The position numbers were made by a program, and so were the translations under genes. Below, piece by piece: positions 43,547-54,891 of a DNA stretch of 64,000 bases. Within the stretch, counting starts at the first letter, position 1; every line of letters begins with the position of its first letter. Under the pieces are notes generated by a model. The model had not been told where the DNA came from, made no database searches, and worked only from the letters and a program-made list of their open reading frames with translations. The DNA is from Batkoa obscura (Eukaryota; Entomophthoromycota; Entomophthoromycetes; Entomophthorales; Batkoaceae), in assembly GCA_030770535.1 (NCBI GenBank), contig JASVEC010000077.1, positions 21,189-85,188 on the forward strand, given 5' to 3'.

Positions 43547-45793
43547 AAAGAAAAGGATTTTTATAGTAACTGAATAAAATTATTTATACCCGAGATACTT
43601 TGATAAAAAATTAAACTACTATATTTTAAATAGTAATGATTTAACAAATCTTTTTATCATAATATTGTTTTTCCGCCTGTTTGTGAGTACAAAATGTATA
43701 ATTAAAGTCCTTTAAAGAATAAACCAATATTTAGATTCAACACACAATATCAGTTCTCTTTGAAGAATTTTCACTTCTTAAATAATAAATGATTTATTGA
43801 ATTTTTTAAGTGATGATTTTAATATTAAAATAATAGCCAATTATAGTAGCTTGTTTACTACTAAAATTACATTGAATCATAGTGCTGTGATTACTACTTT
43901 TTATTTTACTCTTGTTTTCGGCTTTATTAAACTTCCACACCTATTTAATTGTCGGATACTCATTAAATCTTTGTATACTCAATATAACTTACCATAAAAT
44001 AAAAAAAACACACCGTAATTCGTAAAAAAGTTAAATAAAAGCATTTACTTAGGTAAAAAAAGTATAAACATGTAGAGACATCAACGTTGGAGATATGTAA
44101 TGATATTATAAATTAATTTCAAAAGAATTCAAAAATAGTATTAACATCTTAATGTTGATCAATAAGTTCTATTTAAGTTATAAAATATTGCTATTTTTAT
44201 TATAAAAGAGTATCACTTTCGTTAGATTATCAATAACTTATTTTAGAAGAAAAGATAAAGTAAATAAACAAAAGCATTGGAATGTAAATAAGTTTAAAAA
44301 GTTATGGGTAACACATATCTTAAATATTTTTATTAAATACACTGAATAAATTGTATTTTTCTAGAATGGTAATAACATTTATTTTTAACTTATAACCAAT
44401 AATCCTTTTTCACTTTTTAATTTTACGCTATTACAATCAAAAATTCAAGCATACTACTACTTTATAGATTTGGGAAATGAGCTAGGTAACTGACTTTAAT
44501 AGTACAAGGATTCAATCAGGTAAAAATAAAAAAGATCATGAAGTACTCATTTTATTGTACCTCTCTCCCTTAATCAAGTAATTAAATCAATGTTTTTGCA
44601 TCAATAAAACAGCTGGGACCTAACACTATTTTAAGGATTTTAAAAAAATTCTATATTATAATTATGTTCAGCTTTAATTTAAAATTTACTCCATCTTTCC
44701 AGAAAATCAGATGCTACACAAAAGGTTTAGAATATGTCTACTTACCAAAAAAAGCTGGGGAAAAAGAGGTAGATAGAATATTGAAATCTATCCACAAACG
44801 TCAGTAACTTTTTATAACTTTTTATAGATAAAGAAAATGAAAGTCAAAGGGATATCAAAGCATAACTTATTAGCCAACTCAAAGTACTTTTATTGATCCT
44901 AAAAATGATAGCCATATTACTATCACCTTTTTTGAAATTTTTTTCATTTAAAATAAATTTCAAAGATTCAAAGTTTTGAATTTTCATTAATTTATGTAAC
45001 ATCAATCATTCAAGAGTAAAGCCAATTTTAACATCTTAAATTAAATTTATGTATTTTATTCTGACTATTTATTATGTTTTAAATTTACAAATAATTATAA
45101 TACTATTTACTTAAAAGAAAGAATTAATAATATTAAACTAATATATGAGAGATTCATTATCAAAAAATTTAAGTTTAAATTTCAATAAAAAAACAATTAC
45201 AAAGTTTAATTCAAAAAAAAAGATATTTTATTTAATTACAAAAATAAAGTATTAATAAGTATTATATTACAATGAAACTTTAAGCAGTCCTAATTGTCTT
45301 TGATCTTCAGCACATCTATTTAGGGGTAACAAAGGACCATTGAAACTTGGAAATTCACAATAAGTAGCCGATATTAAAGAAGGAGCAAAAGAATGGATAT
45401 TTGGACTTGAGGTTATATTACTCTTAGATAAACTGTTATGATTTTTATCAAAAGTATCATGTTTACTATAGTTATCAATATATTTAATGTATTACATGTA
45501 ATTTGAAGATGACGAATTTTTTTAATATAATAATGAAGTGGGATCTTTATAGTATTTAAATTGGATTGAGATGGAGTTGAAAGTAATTTATTCAAACTTT
45601 TGTTTTTATATAAATAATTCACTAATTGAAATCTTCTATTATCTCTAGTATGAATACTAAATGTTCTTTTCATTAATATCATTTCCTCTTTTTTATCGGA
45701 TGAAATTTGATAATAGGTAAAAAAATTCTTATAATATCGAGAAGTACTCCATCGCATACCATCTGTCCATCGTTGCATTTTCAAGCTTTGTTC
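43547..45793. repeat. tandem duplication, unit 2 (about 2247 bp)
   Basis: Second direct unit, contiguous with the first. It continues into unique sequence (the 5' part of the WOPR gene) after 45793, which marks unit 2 as carrying the original gene start. Confidence 0.95.
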
Positions 45794-45940
45794 CCACACA
45801 TAACAATCACCCACTTTAATTAACTCTCTTTCTTGTTGAGTTAATCGTTGAGTTATTAGATCGAACTTACCAGTCACTGAGGCCTCTACTATTTTCAAAG
45901 CATCCTTACTATCTTTAACGTAACCATTAAATAATTTCAT
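45257..45940 (-). pseudogene. WOPR-domain gene with intact 5' half and a frameshift
   Basis: The 5' half is complete: FNGYVKDSKDALKIVEAS, VWEQSLKMQRWTDGMRWS, YYKNFFTYYQ, then the WOPRb segment. Near 45480 an AT-run holds 2 nt more than unit 1, so after ITCNTLNI the frame changes and stops at 45413. The old C-terminal coding sequence persists down to about 45257 in another frame. Both WOPR boxes lie upstream of the shift, so a 175-residue protein might still bind DNA; the tail would be lost. Real mutation or sequencing error are both possible. Confidence 0.8.
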
Positions 45941-46000
45941 TTTAAATATGTTGTAATCGAATAGAGCTATTGATATTTAATTGAGAAGGATATTATTGAG

Positions 46001-46008
46001 CTTTTATA
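46001..46008 (-). promoter_or_regulatory. TATA box of the WOPR gene at 45940
   Basis: TATAAAAG on the minus strand, 61-68 bp upstream of the ATG. Confidence 0.5.
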
Positions 46009-46009
46009 T

Positions 46010-47500
46010 TAAAATAATTGACTATAGAATGTTTCTCGGTATTAATTTTTATAATGCTATTACCATTAGCATAGATTCGTTTAAAATTAGCTAATATTAA
46101 AAACCTTATTATAGAAATAACTGTCATAACAAAACTTAATAATAGTTTATTTAAATTATTGGGTTTTATGCTTTAAAAATAACCCCTTTTTTTAAACTAT
46201 TTTTTTATTTAAAAATTAGTTGGCTTTATTAAGTTTCACTTTAATAAACTAAATTTTCACCCTTTCTTTATTTACAATCACCTACTTCTGATTCTTTATT
46301 TAGATTATTTGATAATACTGTTTGTATATAATAATAATATTATATCGAAAAAACTATTGATTAATAAATAGAAGTATTCTTTTTATTAAATCAAATTGAA
46401 TTAAATTTAATGTTAAAGTAATTCAACTAAATACTTTAAATCATTTAGATTTTTAATAATTAATTATTTGTTATATAAGAAATGAACAATCTAAAATTAA
46501 GTTTTTTATTCTAAATAATAGCTATCTATTTATTGTTACAATGAATCATATTAATTTCATTATCTAATTGGAATGTTATGAAGAACATAACCCATTTGAA
46601 TGAAGATTTAACTTTATTAGAATTTGAAACTATAATAAATTATTGAAACTTTCTATAATTAGTATCTACAAGCAAGTCTTAGACTAGGTTAATAAGGTGT
46701 AGTTGACATTTGTAACCTAATATTAGTCATTAAAGTTTGATACTTAATCCACTTTTTTAAATTTTAAATTACAATTCAATACTATCCGTTCATTAAGCTA
46801 ACTAATAGCGAGCTAATTATTACATTAATGGACATAGTTAGTTAGTTTATCTATAATTTAATTATCAATTTAGATATTTTCTATCTTAATGATCAATGTA
46901 GTGCTACAGCGAATTGTTTCAATCTTAATGTCGGATCTCTTGATATTTTAAGTTAAAATATTAAAATTCGATTATTTATTTTTTACTAATAACTGAAGTA
47001 GCATAACAATGGTGAACTAAAAAATTGCCTCAATTTAGAAGCTTCTTTTTAGAATATGACAATTCATGTCTTATAAATTAACGAATATTTTTATAATTAA
47101 ATAATTTATATTCGAATCTGAATTAAAACTCCTATATATCTTTGTCAATTCTAATGAAATTGATTTATAAATGAACAAATAATTAATTTGAAAAAAAAAT
47201 GAAATAGATATAATAAGATTGCTCTAATATTTCAAAGGTTTTAATTTAATTTTTCAATTAAGATCAAGGTAATTTATAGCTGTTACAAATAATTTTGCAA
47301 TTTCTTTAATATAATTTCTATTGTCAAACTTATTTTTTATACCAATTTCTTAACACTTAATCCTTACATTTCAACTAAATTTTAATAATAAATTCTTTAG
47401 TGAGTAGTTAATCGACTCACAAAACAATAGCAACGATTGTAAGCCAAATTAAGGTTAAAATTTAATTAACTTTCAATCTTATTTTCACTTTTAACATACG
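46010..47500. other. gene-free AT-rich region
   Basis: About 1.5 kb with no supported gene, RNA or repeat. Confidence 0.55.
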
Positions 47501-47593
47501 ATAGTGTATTTTTTTGTTTGAATTTTACTAGCATCTTTCCACTCAAATAGTGCTTAAATAATGGAAAAAGTAATAAAATCAAAAAAACATCCC
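47501..47593 (-). mobile_element. family A MITE, copy A18
   Basis: AGTGTATTTTTTTGTTTG to AAAAACATCCC, core CTCAAATAGTGCTTAAATA. The left end is degraded. Confidence 0.75.
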
Positions 47594-47880
47594 TGTTTTT
47601 TTTTATAGTACATAAATCCGATATATATTTAATTTTATCTATTTATTAATTTAAAGTATCATGAGTTTTAAAGGCTAGTTTTAAAAACTAACAAAAGTGA
47701 TAGAAGTGACTAAGTTAATAAATACAACTTAAATTAAATAACAAAGGCATATTAAATTAATTGAACTAAAAATAAATTACTGATATGAAAAATGAGGTTT
47801 GTGTAAATTAAATTATTATTGTTATTAAGTTTTCTTTATCTCTTTAAAAAATAGATTAACTATTATAGATTTAAAAATAT

Positions 47881-47978
47881 AAGAATGTTTTTTATAGTTT
47901 CATTGCTTTTTCTATTTTTAAGCGCTATTTGAGCGGAAAAATTAGTAGTAAAATTCTTAAATACAAAAGTACATCCCC
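47881..47978 (+). mobile_element. family A MITE, copy A19
   Basis: AAGAATGTTTTTTATAG to AAGTACATCCCC. It shares private variants (TTAGTAGTAAAATTC, CAAAAGTACATCCCC) with A20, which lies 200 bp away in inverted orientation. A further MITE end (AAATACATCCCC) follows at 47992-48005. Confidence 0.85.
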
Positions 47979-48175
47979 AAATATTAAACGAAAAAATACA
48001 TCCCCATATAAATTATTGTTACTCATACTAGTTGAGGAAACGCTTTGAGCTCTAAAAATAATTAATATTTTCAAATAAATATTAAATTAAATTATAAAAC
48101 TTATTTTTAAATTTAAATCTAAATTTAACCTTAAATAATGACCAATAGTTTGAAATTATTTTTTATTTAATATTT

Positions 48176-48274
48176 GGGGATGTACTTTTGTATTTAAGAA
48201 TTTTACTACTAATTTTTCCGCTCAAATAGCGCTTAAAAGATGGAAAAAGTGATAAAGTTAAAAAAAATATCCCT
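48176..48274 (-). mobile_element. family A MITE, copy A20
   Basis: GGGGATGTACTTTTGTATT to AAATATCCCT, flanked by ATTT on both sides (48172-48175, 48275-48278). Near-perfect reverse complement of A19. Confidence 0.9.
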
Positions 48275-48525
48275 ATTTTATTCTTTTATTGTTTTTTTAG
48301 TTTTTTCAATATTATAAAAGCTTTATTTTTATGCACTTAAACAATTATTATTATTGATATTTTTAAACTATATAAATAAAACTTATTTAATAATACATAC
48401 CCGAATATATTGTTTATGAGTATTATTAATAACTTCATAATTAAATAAAAAGTTGATTTATTTTGTTAAAATTCAATAGTTTTATTTATAACTAGTTAAA
48501 TTCTATTGGTTTCTTTTTATTTACT

Positions 48526-48623
48526 GGGGGTGTTTTTTTAGCTTCATTACTTTTTCCATCCCTCAAGCACTATTCAAGTGGAAAAGTTGTTAGTAAAATT
48601 CTTAAACACAAAAATACATCCCC
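48526..48623 (+). mobile_element. family A MITE, copy A21
   Basis: GGGGGTGTTTTTTTAGC to AATACATCCCC. Flanks TACT and TACC. Confidence 0.85.
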
Positions 48624-48629
48624 TACCAT

Positions 48630-50270
48630 TATAATATTTTCATTGAATTTATTATTTATTTATTTAAATTTAAAATTTATATTATTATTTTTAGAGTAAA
48701 TTACAATAATTCAGCTTTTATTATTAATATGATATTTTTTATTAAATCTATTGAATTTATATTTATTCTAAACTGTATTAAAGCATCAAAAAATTTTGTA
48801 ATTGAAATAAGTTACTAAATAGTATGATTTTAATATACTTTATAAATAAAATAAATCATATATACAAAACTTTGATTAAGTTTATTCGATTAAATTAATA
48901 AGCTGTTTCAAAACATTTACATTATTTTAATATTAATATATTATTTGCTTTTATATTGTCAATTATCTTTAAATAGTTAATATAATAATTTTAGTTAACA
49001 AAAGTTAATTGCCCATTTTAAATCTAATTTTTGCATTGACAGCATCAATTATAGCTTAATAAAATTTATTTTTAGATGAATTTTATCATTATTATAAATA
49101 AGTTAAAATAATAGTATAGAAATGCAATAATGATAATATTACTTTATTGTTAAATTAACAAAACGGAATTTTAATATTTAAAATAAGTATTTTTATTATT
49201 AGATAGTTATCAAATAGTTTATATAAGTTATAATTCCCTTTATTTTTAATAAAAATATTATTATTAAATATTTTTATTTAAATAATCAAATGATTAAATA
49301 TTTCATAATTTATAGTTATTTAGTGTCACTCTTTAATCTATTTAGAATGAACAAATCATTAATTTGGGATTTATTCTTACCAAAATTACTTAGCATTTTG
49401 TAGAATCAAATAAATTATTGATTTCATTCTATTTCACTTAGTTTTTAAAGCTATTTCCGATAATATGAGTTTGACTTATGATGGACTAGAACTTTTTTTT
49501 ATAGTATTAATAATGTAATTGAAAGATAAATTGGAAAGTGAAAAATAAAAGTTAAAAATAAATGCGTAGTAATAATAAGAGTTTGATCACTAAACTAATT
49601 TTATAAGCTAGATATTTTCATATTCAAATTACTATACTATTTGTATAACTTACTCCTTAAATTTAAGAATAATAAATAAATACTCATTAATTCTCTCATC
49701 GATTGTTATATCCTTATGTTTAAGTATTAAAACATAATGTTTTATAATAATTATAATATGTATGAATATATATGAATGATAAGTATATGAGTTCAATATA
49801 TTAAGGATAAAAAAGTTAACAAACCATTAAATGTTCTTACCCCTTACAATTTAACCGCTAAAATAATAAAATAAGATACATAAAATTTATAAAACTTTGC
49901 CAATCTGTTGAGTTAATAATACCACAATAAAATCTTTAAAATTTATTAATTTATTTAATATATTAACTTAGTAGAACTTAATAATAAACAAAATAATTGA
50001 GATAAAAGGTATTTTAAGTTTAATTTTATTTATATTCTGATTGTCAAAATAGGGTGATAAATGAATTATGATTAAAAAAGTTCTAAAAAAAAGGTAGTAA
50101 AGTAACTAAAAATAGAATAGTAAGGGTGTAGATATTAGAAAAAATAAGTTTCAGCTGTTAAATCAAATGGTAAGCCAAGTTCAAAATAAAATTGTTTTAT
50201 TTGTTAAAAATAATTATGATAACTATCAATTTTCGAATCCTTAAACCTTACACTATTCTTGAAATAGAAG
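48630..50270. other. gene-free AT-rich region
   Basis: About 1.6 kb with no supported feature up to the TATA box of the next gene. Confidence 0.55.
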
Positions 50271-50272
50271 AG

Positions 50273-50280
50273 TATAAATA
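50273..50280 (+). promoter_or_regulatory. TATA box of the gene at 50328
   Basis: TATAAATA, 48-55 bp upstream of the chosen ATG. Confidence 0.5.
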
Positions 50281-50327
50281 CTATTCAATTAACTACTTTG
50301 ATTCTATTTAAATTTATAAATAATATT

Positions 50328-50798
50328 ATGACTTCGTATTATACTCCCTCTAAGCCCATTGAAATCCAGGGACGAGTAACTTTAGATAAAAAGAAAAAGA
50401 ATAATCTAAAGTTGAACCCAAGTTGGAAACAATTCAGTAATAGTATTGAAAGTGAAAAGTCTAAATGGATGAATTTATTATCTCCCACTTCCTTATCCCC
50501 CAAGAACAGCTTTCTGACAACTGCTAAAAAAGAAAAGTATATTCATTCAGCACCAAGTTCACCAAAAAGTTTAGCTAGTGCTTGTTCACCTAAAGAAATG
50601 TTAATATCTGAAAAAGTATTAAGTGAACAAGAGATTGATATTTTAAATAGTAATGAATTTGATGATGTAATTCAATTTGGTTATCGTATTAATGAACACG
50701 GTTTCACTCAATTTACTCCAACTATTAAATTATCTTTAACTCCTTCTAAATTGAATAACAATTATCCAAGAAGATCTTTAGTTTGGCCTTATGAGTAA
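50328..50798 (+). CDS. hypothetical Ser/Pro-rich protein, 156 aa
   Basis: No family recognised. I start at the ATG at 50328 (MTSYYTPSKP), the first Met of the frame; the open frame begins 30 nt earlier without ATG. Residues 20-27 are a lysine cluster, and the middle contains repeated Ser-Pro sites (LLSPTSLSPKN, SAPSSPKSLASACSPKEM), typical of proline-directed kinase targets. The C-terminal third, about 105-156, looks more conserved in character (FDDVIQFGYRINEHGFTQFT). Probably soluble and largely disordered. The codon texture and TATA box argue that it is a real gene. Confidence 0.55.
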   Translation: MTSYYTPSKPIEIQGRVTLDKKKKNNLKLNPSWKQFSNSIESEKSKWMNLLSPTSLSPKNSFLTTAKKEKYIHSAPSSPKSLASACSPKEMLISEKVLSEQEIDILNSNEFDDVIQFGYRINEHGFTQFTPTIKLSLTPSKLNNNYPRRSLVWPYE

Positions 50799-50799
50799 T

Positions 50800-51700
50800 T
50801 AGGATTCTAATACTGATTAGATACTTTTTTTTAATAGCATTATCTTCATTCATTCCTATTTGATCTATAGTTCTTATTTAATTCCTAGTAGCATTCGCAT
50901 TCGCATTCAATTACCATCTTTTGTAAATTATTTTGTTCTTTATTTTGAAATAAATCTGTATTAACAGTAATCTTTTCAATCCTACTAAAACATTAAATTC
51001 TAAAATAAACTTTTATATTTAAGCCATGTTAAACATCTTCTTCAAAAGTAAAACATTTTATCCCCTTAAGAAAATAGATGAAAACTAGAGGCAAATAAAT
51101 CAATTTTTTTTAGATAAAGCTCATCTTCAAGTCATTCTTTTTTCAAATCAACTGGTTCTAGACCTTTCGAATTAGTAAGTTTATTACAAACTAAGACATT
51201 GAGATTTATCTATTTTCATAATAATCATTGACAAGGTATTAGAAAGTCCAAGTTAACCACAATTGATGAAAAAGGATGGTCACTATGATTACTTTCTAAG
51301 TCAAAAAAGAGGGTGTTTTATATTCAATAAAAATATTCATTTGCTTCAAATCAAGTTTTAATTATAAATCATTGTTTTTAAAGTAAGCAAAATAAGCTTA
51401 ATCTATTTCAAAACTAGCTAGAAATCTACCAATTTCAAGATTTGTAATAATAGTTACTAAATATATAAGCTATCCTCTATCTTGTTATTTTCCATGCAAC
51501 ACATTAAAAACTTAGTTTAACATTGTTTACATCAATTCTTCGATTTTAATAAAAACTTCATACTAGGATTGATAGATTCCATTATTCAATTTATAAACAC
51601 ATTCTTTCATTTTTCTAGCCTAAAATTCAAAAAAATGTTTAAAGTCTCCAATTAAAATTTGAAGGGTATATTAGCAATTTTTAATTTTTTATATGCAATA
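50800..51700. other. spacer 3' of the hypothetical gene
   Basis: About 900 bp with no supported gene. GCATTC is repeated at 50893-50908. The last 60 bp resemble the 5' flank of the second tRNA-Leu. Confidence 0.5.
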
Positions 51701-51702
51701 AA

Positions 51703-51784
51703 GTCAATTTGGCCGAGCGGTCTAAGGCGTTGCACTTAAGATGCAATCTCGAGAGAGGCGTGGGTTCGAACCCCACAGTTGACA
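51703..51784 (+). tRNA. tRNA-Leu (UAA), copy 1
   Basis: 82-nt class II tRNA. Acceptor GTCAATT/AGTTGAC with discriminator A; D arm GGCCGAGCGGTCTAAGGC; anticodon stem TTGCA/TGCAA with loop CTTAAGA, giving anticodon UAA (reads UUA). Long variable arm; T arm GTGGGTTCGAACCCCAC with a perfect B box. No intron and no encoded CCA. A T-run follows for Pol III termination. Identical to copy 2 at 54334. Confidence 0.97.
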
Positions 51785-52085
51785 ACCATTTTGTATTTTT
51801 AATACATAGAATCCTAAATTTATAAGATGCATATTTTTTTTTAGCTAATTCGGATGATGTATTTTATCTCAAACATGGATCTAGATTTAAATTAATTGAA
51901 ATATTATTTCTTTTAACCTTTTTAATAAGTGTTTATTTTTAAATTTAAAATATTAGTTAATATTTTTCTGCAAAACTTTATTCATTTAAACATGTATTAT
52001 CACCATAGTTAATGTCTGAATAGGTTTAATTTTTTATATATAATAAATTAAGTTTTTTAGTAAGAATAATAACTATTTAAATACT

Positions 52086-52193
52086 TGGATATATTTTTAT
52101 GTTTAAAAGTTTTACTAAAAATTTTACTAACAATTTTTCCATTCAAATAGCGCTTAGAAACATAAAAAGTGATGAAACCAAAAAAGTATCTTC
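52086..52193 (-). mobile_element. family A MITE, copy A22
   Basis: GGATATATTTTTATG to AAAGTATCTTC. It has a small internal duplication of the TTTTACTAA segment. Flanked by ACTT on both sides (52082-52085, 52194-52197), a target duplication different from ATAT. Confidence 0.88.
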
Positions 52194-52358
52194 ACTTATT
52201 AATCAAAAGAAAAAAATTCATAATAAAAAAATAAACTAATATACTAAATATAAAAATGTTTATTGTTTTATTGAAGAATACTCCAAAAGCATTATGAATT
52301 ATTATTTATTAGTTTCTATTTAATATTAATTGACTAAAGGTGAGTAAATAATATATAT

Positions 52359-52454
52359 GGGATGTATTTTTTGTTTAACATTACTTTTTCTATCTTTTAA
52401 GCGCTAAAAGAGTGGAAAAAGTTAGTAAAATTGTTAAACCAAAAAAACATCCCT
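52359..52454. mobile_element. family A MITE, copy A23, with inverted core
   Basis: Both ends are of the minus type (GGGATGTATTTTTTGTTTAA and CCAAAAAAACATCCC), but the interior (CATTACTTTTTCTATCTTTT, AGCGCT) reads in the plus direction. Flanked by ATAT on both sides. Confidence 0.8.
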
Positions 52455-52695
52455 ATATATTAAATTTAATTAAATAAATAATAATACAATTATTAAATAT
52501 TTATTTTTTTTTAAACTTTATAACAGTAAATTAAATGCTAATATGGTTTTATAATGTTATATTAACATTCATTTCATATTATTATCAAAACCTATTAACT
52601 AAAAGCTTATTATTTTATTACCATTAACTTAATGTTAAATATTTAGAATAATATAAAATAAAACTAAAAAGTAAATATAATAAAAAACTAAATAT

Positions 52696-52793
52696 GGGGG
52701 TGTTTTTTCGACTTCATTACTTTTTCTATCTTTCAAGCGCTATTTGAGTGGAAAAATTGTTAGTAAAATTGTTAAACACAAAAATACATCCCC
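52696..52793 (+). mobile_element. family A MITE, copy A24
   Basis: GGGGGTGTTTTTTCGAC to AATACATCCCC, flanked by ATAT on both sides. Left-arm partner of A25. Confidence 0.9.
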
Positions 52794-52804
52794 ATATGAT
52801 ATCT

Positions 52805-52985
52805 GTGGAATCTGACACTGAGTGATTGGAGTCAATAACAGCTATTACCTAGTTGACTATAGTATAAGCTGAGAGGTCTTAGTTTATGTGACTAAGATAG
52901 ACTTGGATTATGAAGAATAGCACGTAATAGGTTACAAGCTATATAAAACAAATAGAATAGACAATACTAATGTAAAATCTATTAT
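52805..52985 (+). repeat. family B repeat, partial copy B5
   Basis: Only the GTGGAATCTGACACTCAGTG-type end and the next 180 bp are present, as the inverted duplicate of the right end of B4. Confidence 0.8.
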
Positions 52986-53008
52986 ATTTGTCTTACATAG
53001 TCTGTAGT

Positions 53009-53465
53009 GTGAAATATCACTTTGTCAGTCCCATGGTTAATTATAGCATAACAATCGCCTAAGCTGTTGTGTTCTTGAGCTCAGAGAAAATCAATCCTAC
53101 GTTCTTAGTTTGATTTGCTATGAGAATTTCTAGCTCCATCCCAAAAAATATTATCTTCTCATTTTGATATTTATACTTTTCAGAGTATAAAAGAGTTTAC
53201 AGGGTATAGTTCGAGGCTTTTTAACTGAATTATTCCCTGATATCTCGAACATTTAATAAAGCCACTAAGTTTTCTTAATAGTATTTTACGTAGGTTTACA
53301 TTAGTATTGTCTATTCTATTTGTTTTATATAGCTTGTAACCTATTACGTGCTATTCTTCATAATCCAAGTCTATCTTAGTCACATAAACTAAGACCTCTC
53401 AGCTTATACTATAGTCAACTAGGTAATAGCTGTTATTGACTCCAATCACTCAGTGTCAGATCCAC
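53009..53465 (-). repeat. family B repeat, copy B4
   Basis: GTGAAATATCACTTTGTCAG to CAGATCCAC; full length, closest to B2 and B3. Its right 180 bp form one arm of the composite inverted repeat. Confidence 0.85.
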
Positions 53466-53476
53466 AGATATCATAT

Positions 53477-53573
53477 GGGGATGTATTTTTGTGTTTAACA
53501 ATTTTACTAACAATTTTTCCACTCAAATAGCGCTTAAAAGGTGGAAAAATAACGAAGCCAAAAAAACACTCCT
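53477..53573 (-). mobile_element. family A MITE, copy A25
   Basis: GGGGATGTATTTTTGTG to AACACTCCT, flanked by ATAT on both sides. Right-arm partner of A24. Confidence 0.9.
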
Positions 53574-54051
53574 ATATTACTATTTACTTTATTTTATATA
53601 TTTAAAACTTCATTTTTACAAACTTTTCAAAATAAAAAACAATAATAAAAAATAACAACAATATTTAAATTTTTATAAAACTTTACACTTAAAAATTAAT
53701 TGGTTTATACTATAAAAAGCCAAAAGTTTGAGAAAAAGTTTATAACAACTATATTAAAGAAGTGTATAAAAAACAAAAATAAAACCTATCTAACAGAATA
53801 TAAAGTTACATTCATAATAATAAAAAATAAAATAATAAAAAACTAAGGATAGGTATAATATTTAAAAGTTAGTTATGTCATAAAAAGCTATGTTCTTAAA
53901 TAAAAATAGTTACTATATATAATATAAAGATTATCAGCCATCAGTTTTGTTATTTTATCATTATGAACGTAACTTTATATTTTACTAAATAAAAAAAGCT
54001 AGTAAATTTTTTAGAAAAAATATTTTTATATTATATAATTAAAAAATATAG

Positions 54052-54145
54052 AGGGATGTTTTTTTGCGCTTAAGAGTTTTACTAACGAATTTTCTGCTCA
54101 AATAGTGCTTAAAAATGGAAAAAGTAATGAAGCCAAAAAACTCCT
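54052..54145 (-). mobile_element. family A MITE, copy A26
   Basis: AGGGATGTTTTTTTGCGC to AAAAACTCCT, core CTCAAATAGTGCTTAAAA. Flanks imperfect (ATAG, ATAT). Confidence 0.8.
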
Positions 54146-54333
54146 ATATACTCGTCCAAATAACTCTAAGCTTTTCACTCTTCACTTTAGCAGCTGTATC
54201 AAAAATTTAATTATCTAATTAGTGAATTTTTTTTCCTTTCTTAGCTTAAGATTCAAATGCTCAATCTATTTAAAAATGTTCCAGAAATTTTAATACATTT
54301 ATTAATAATTTTTGGTTTCTTATATGTAATAAA

Positions 54334-54415
54334 GTCAATTTGGCCGAGCGGTCTAAGGCGTTGCACTTAAGATGCAATCTCGAGAGAGGCGTGGGTTCGA
54401 ACCCCACAGTTGACA
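54334..54415 (+). tRNA. tRNA-Leu (UAA), copy 2
   Basis: Identical in all 82 nt to the copy at 51703: same anticodon loop CTTAAGA and same T arm. The 5' flanks are also alike just upstream (TTATATG, C or T, AATAAA), so the duplication included some leader. Confidence 0.97.
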
Positions 54416-54891
54416 AAAATTTTAAATTTCACATTTTTTATTAACTAAAAAATCAAGTTCAAATCATTGACACATTATTTATTGTAAAATTTTGTCCTTA
54501 GAACAAATTGAAGCTTGTGACTGCTGTGTTGTGTTAAATTGTTTTTAAAAGTAGAATTAAAATGAGGTAATGATTGGTCTAATTAGCTTGAATTTTCTAT
54601 TTTAAGCCAATGGCTTGGACTATTTAAGATCCAACATTCCTATGATTAGCATAAAGGTTAACAAATTTTAAATTTAGATTTTTAAAAGTGACGAAGAATT
54701 GGTTGAAAGTAATAGAAATAAAAAAGTTAAACAAGTAAATAATAGAGAGGTAAAAAAGAAGGTGTATAAAAGGATAAGGATATGGCATGGTATATGCTAG
54801 GGTGTAGAAATTGGTAAGAAGGACTTAAAACTAATCCAATTAATCCAATTAAATGAACTAAAGTTTAGAAAAAAAAGATCTTAATATTGAG

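Larger units (their letters stand above)
52691..53578. repeat. composite inverted repeat (arms about 290 bp)
   Basis: Left arm 52691-52985 is nearly the exact reverse complement of 53288-53578, with about 300 bp between them. Each arm is a full family A MITE plus the outer 180 bp of a family B repeat. The arms share the MITE/B junction exactly. Confidence 0.93.

Noticed and set aside
41534-43997. Duplicated small frame (75 and 66 codons) in the tandem units
   Set aside because: The two copies diverge by frameshift, the composition is that of spacer and there is no promoter; most likely non-coding.
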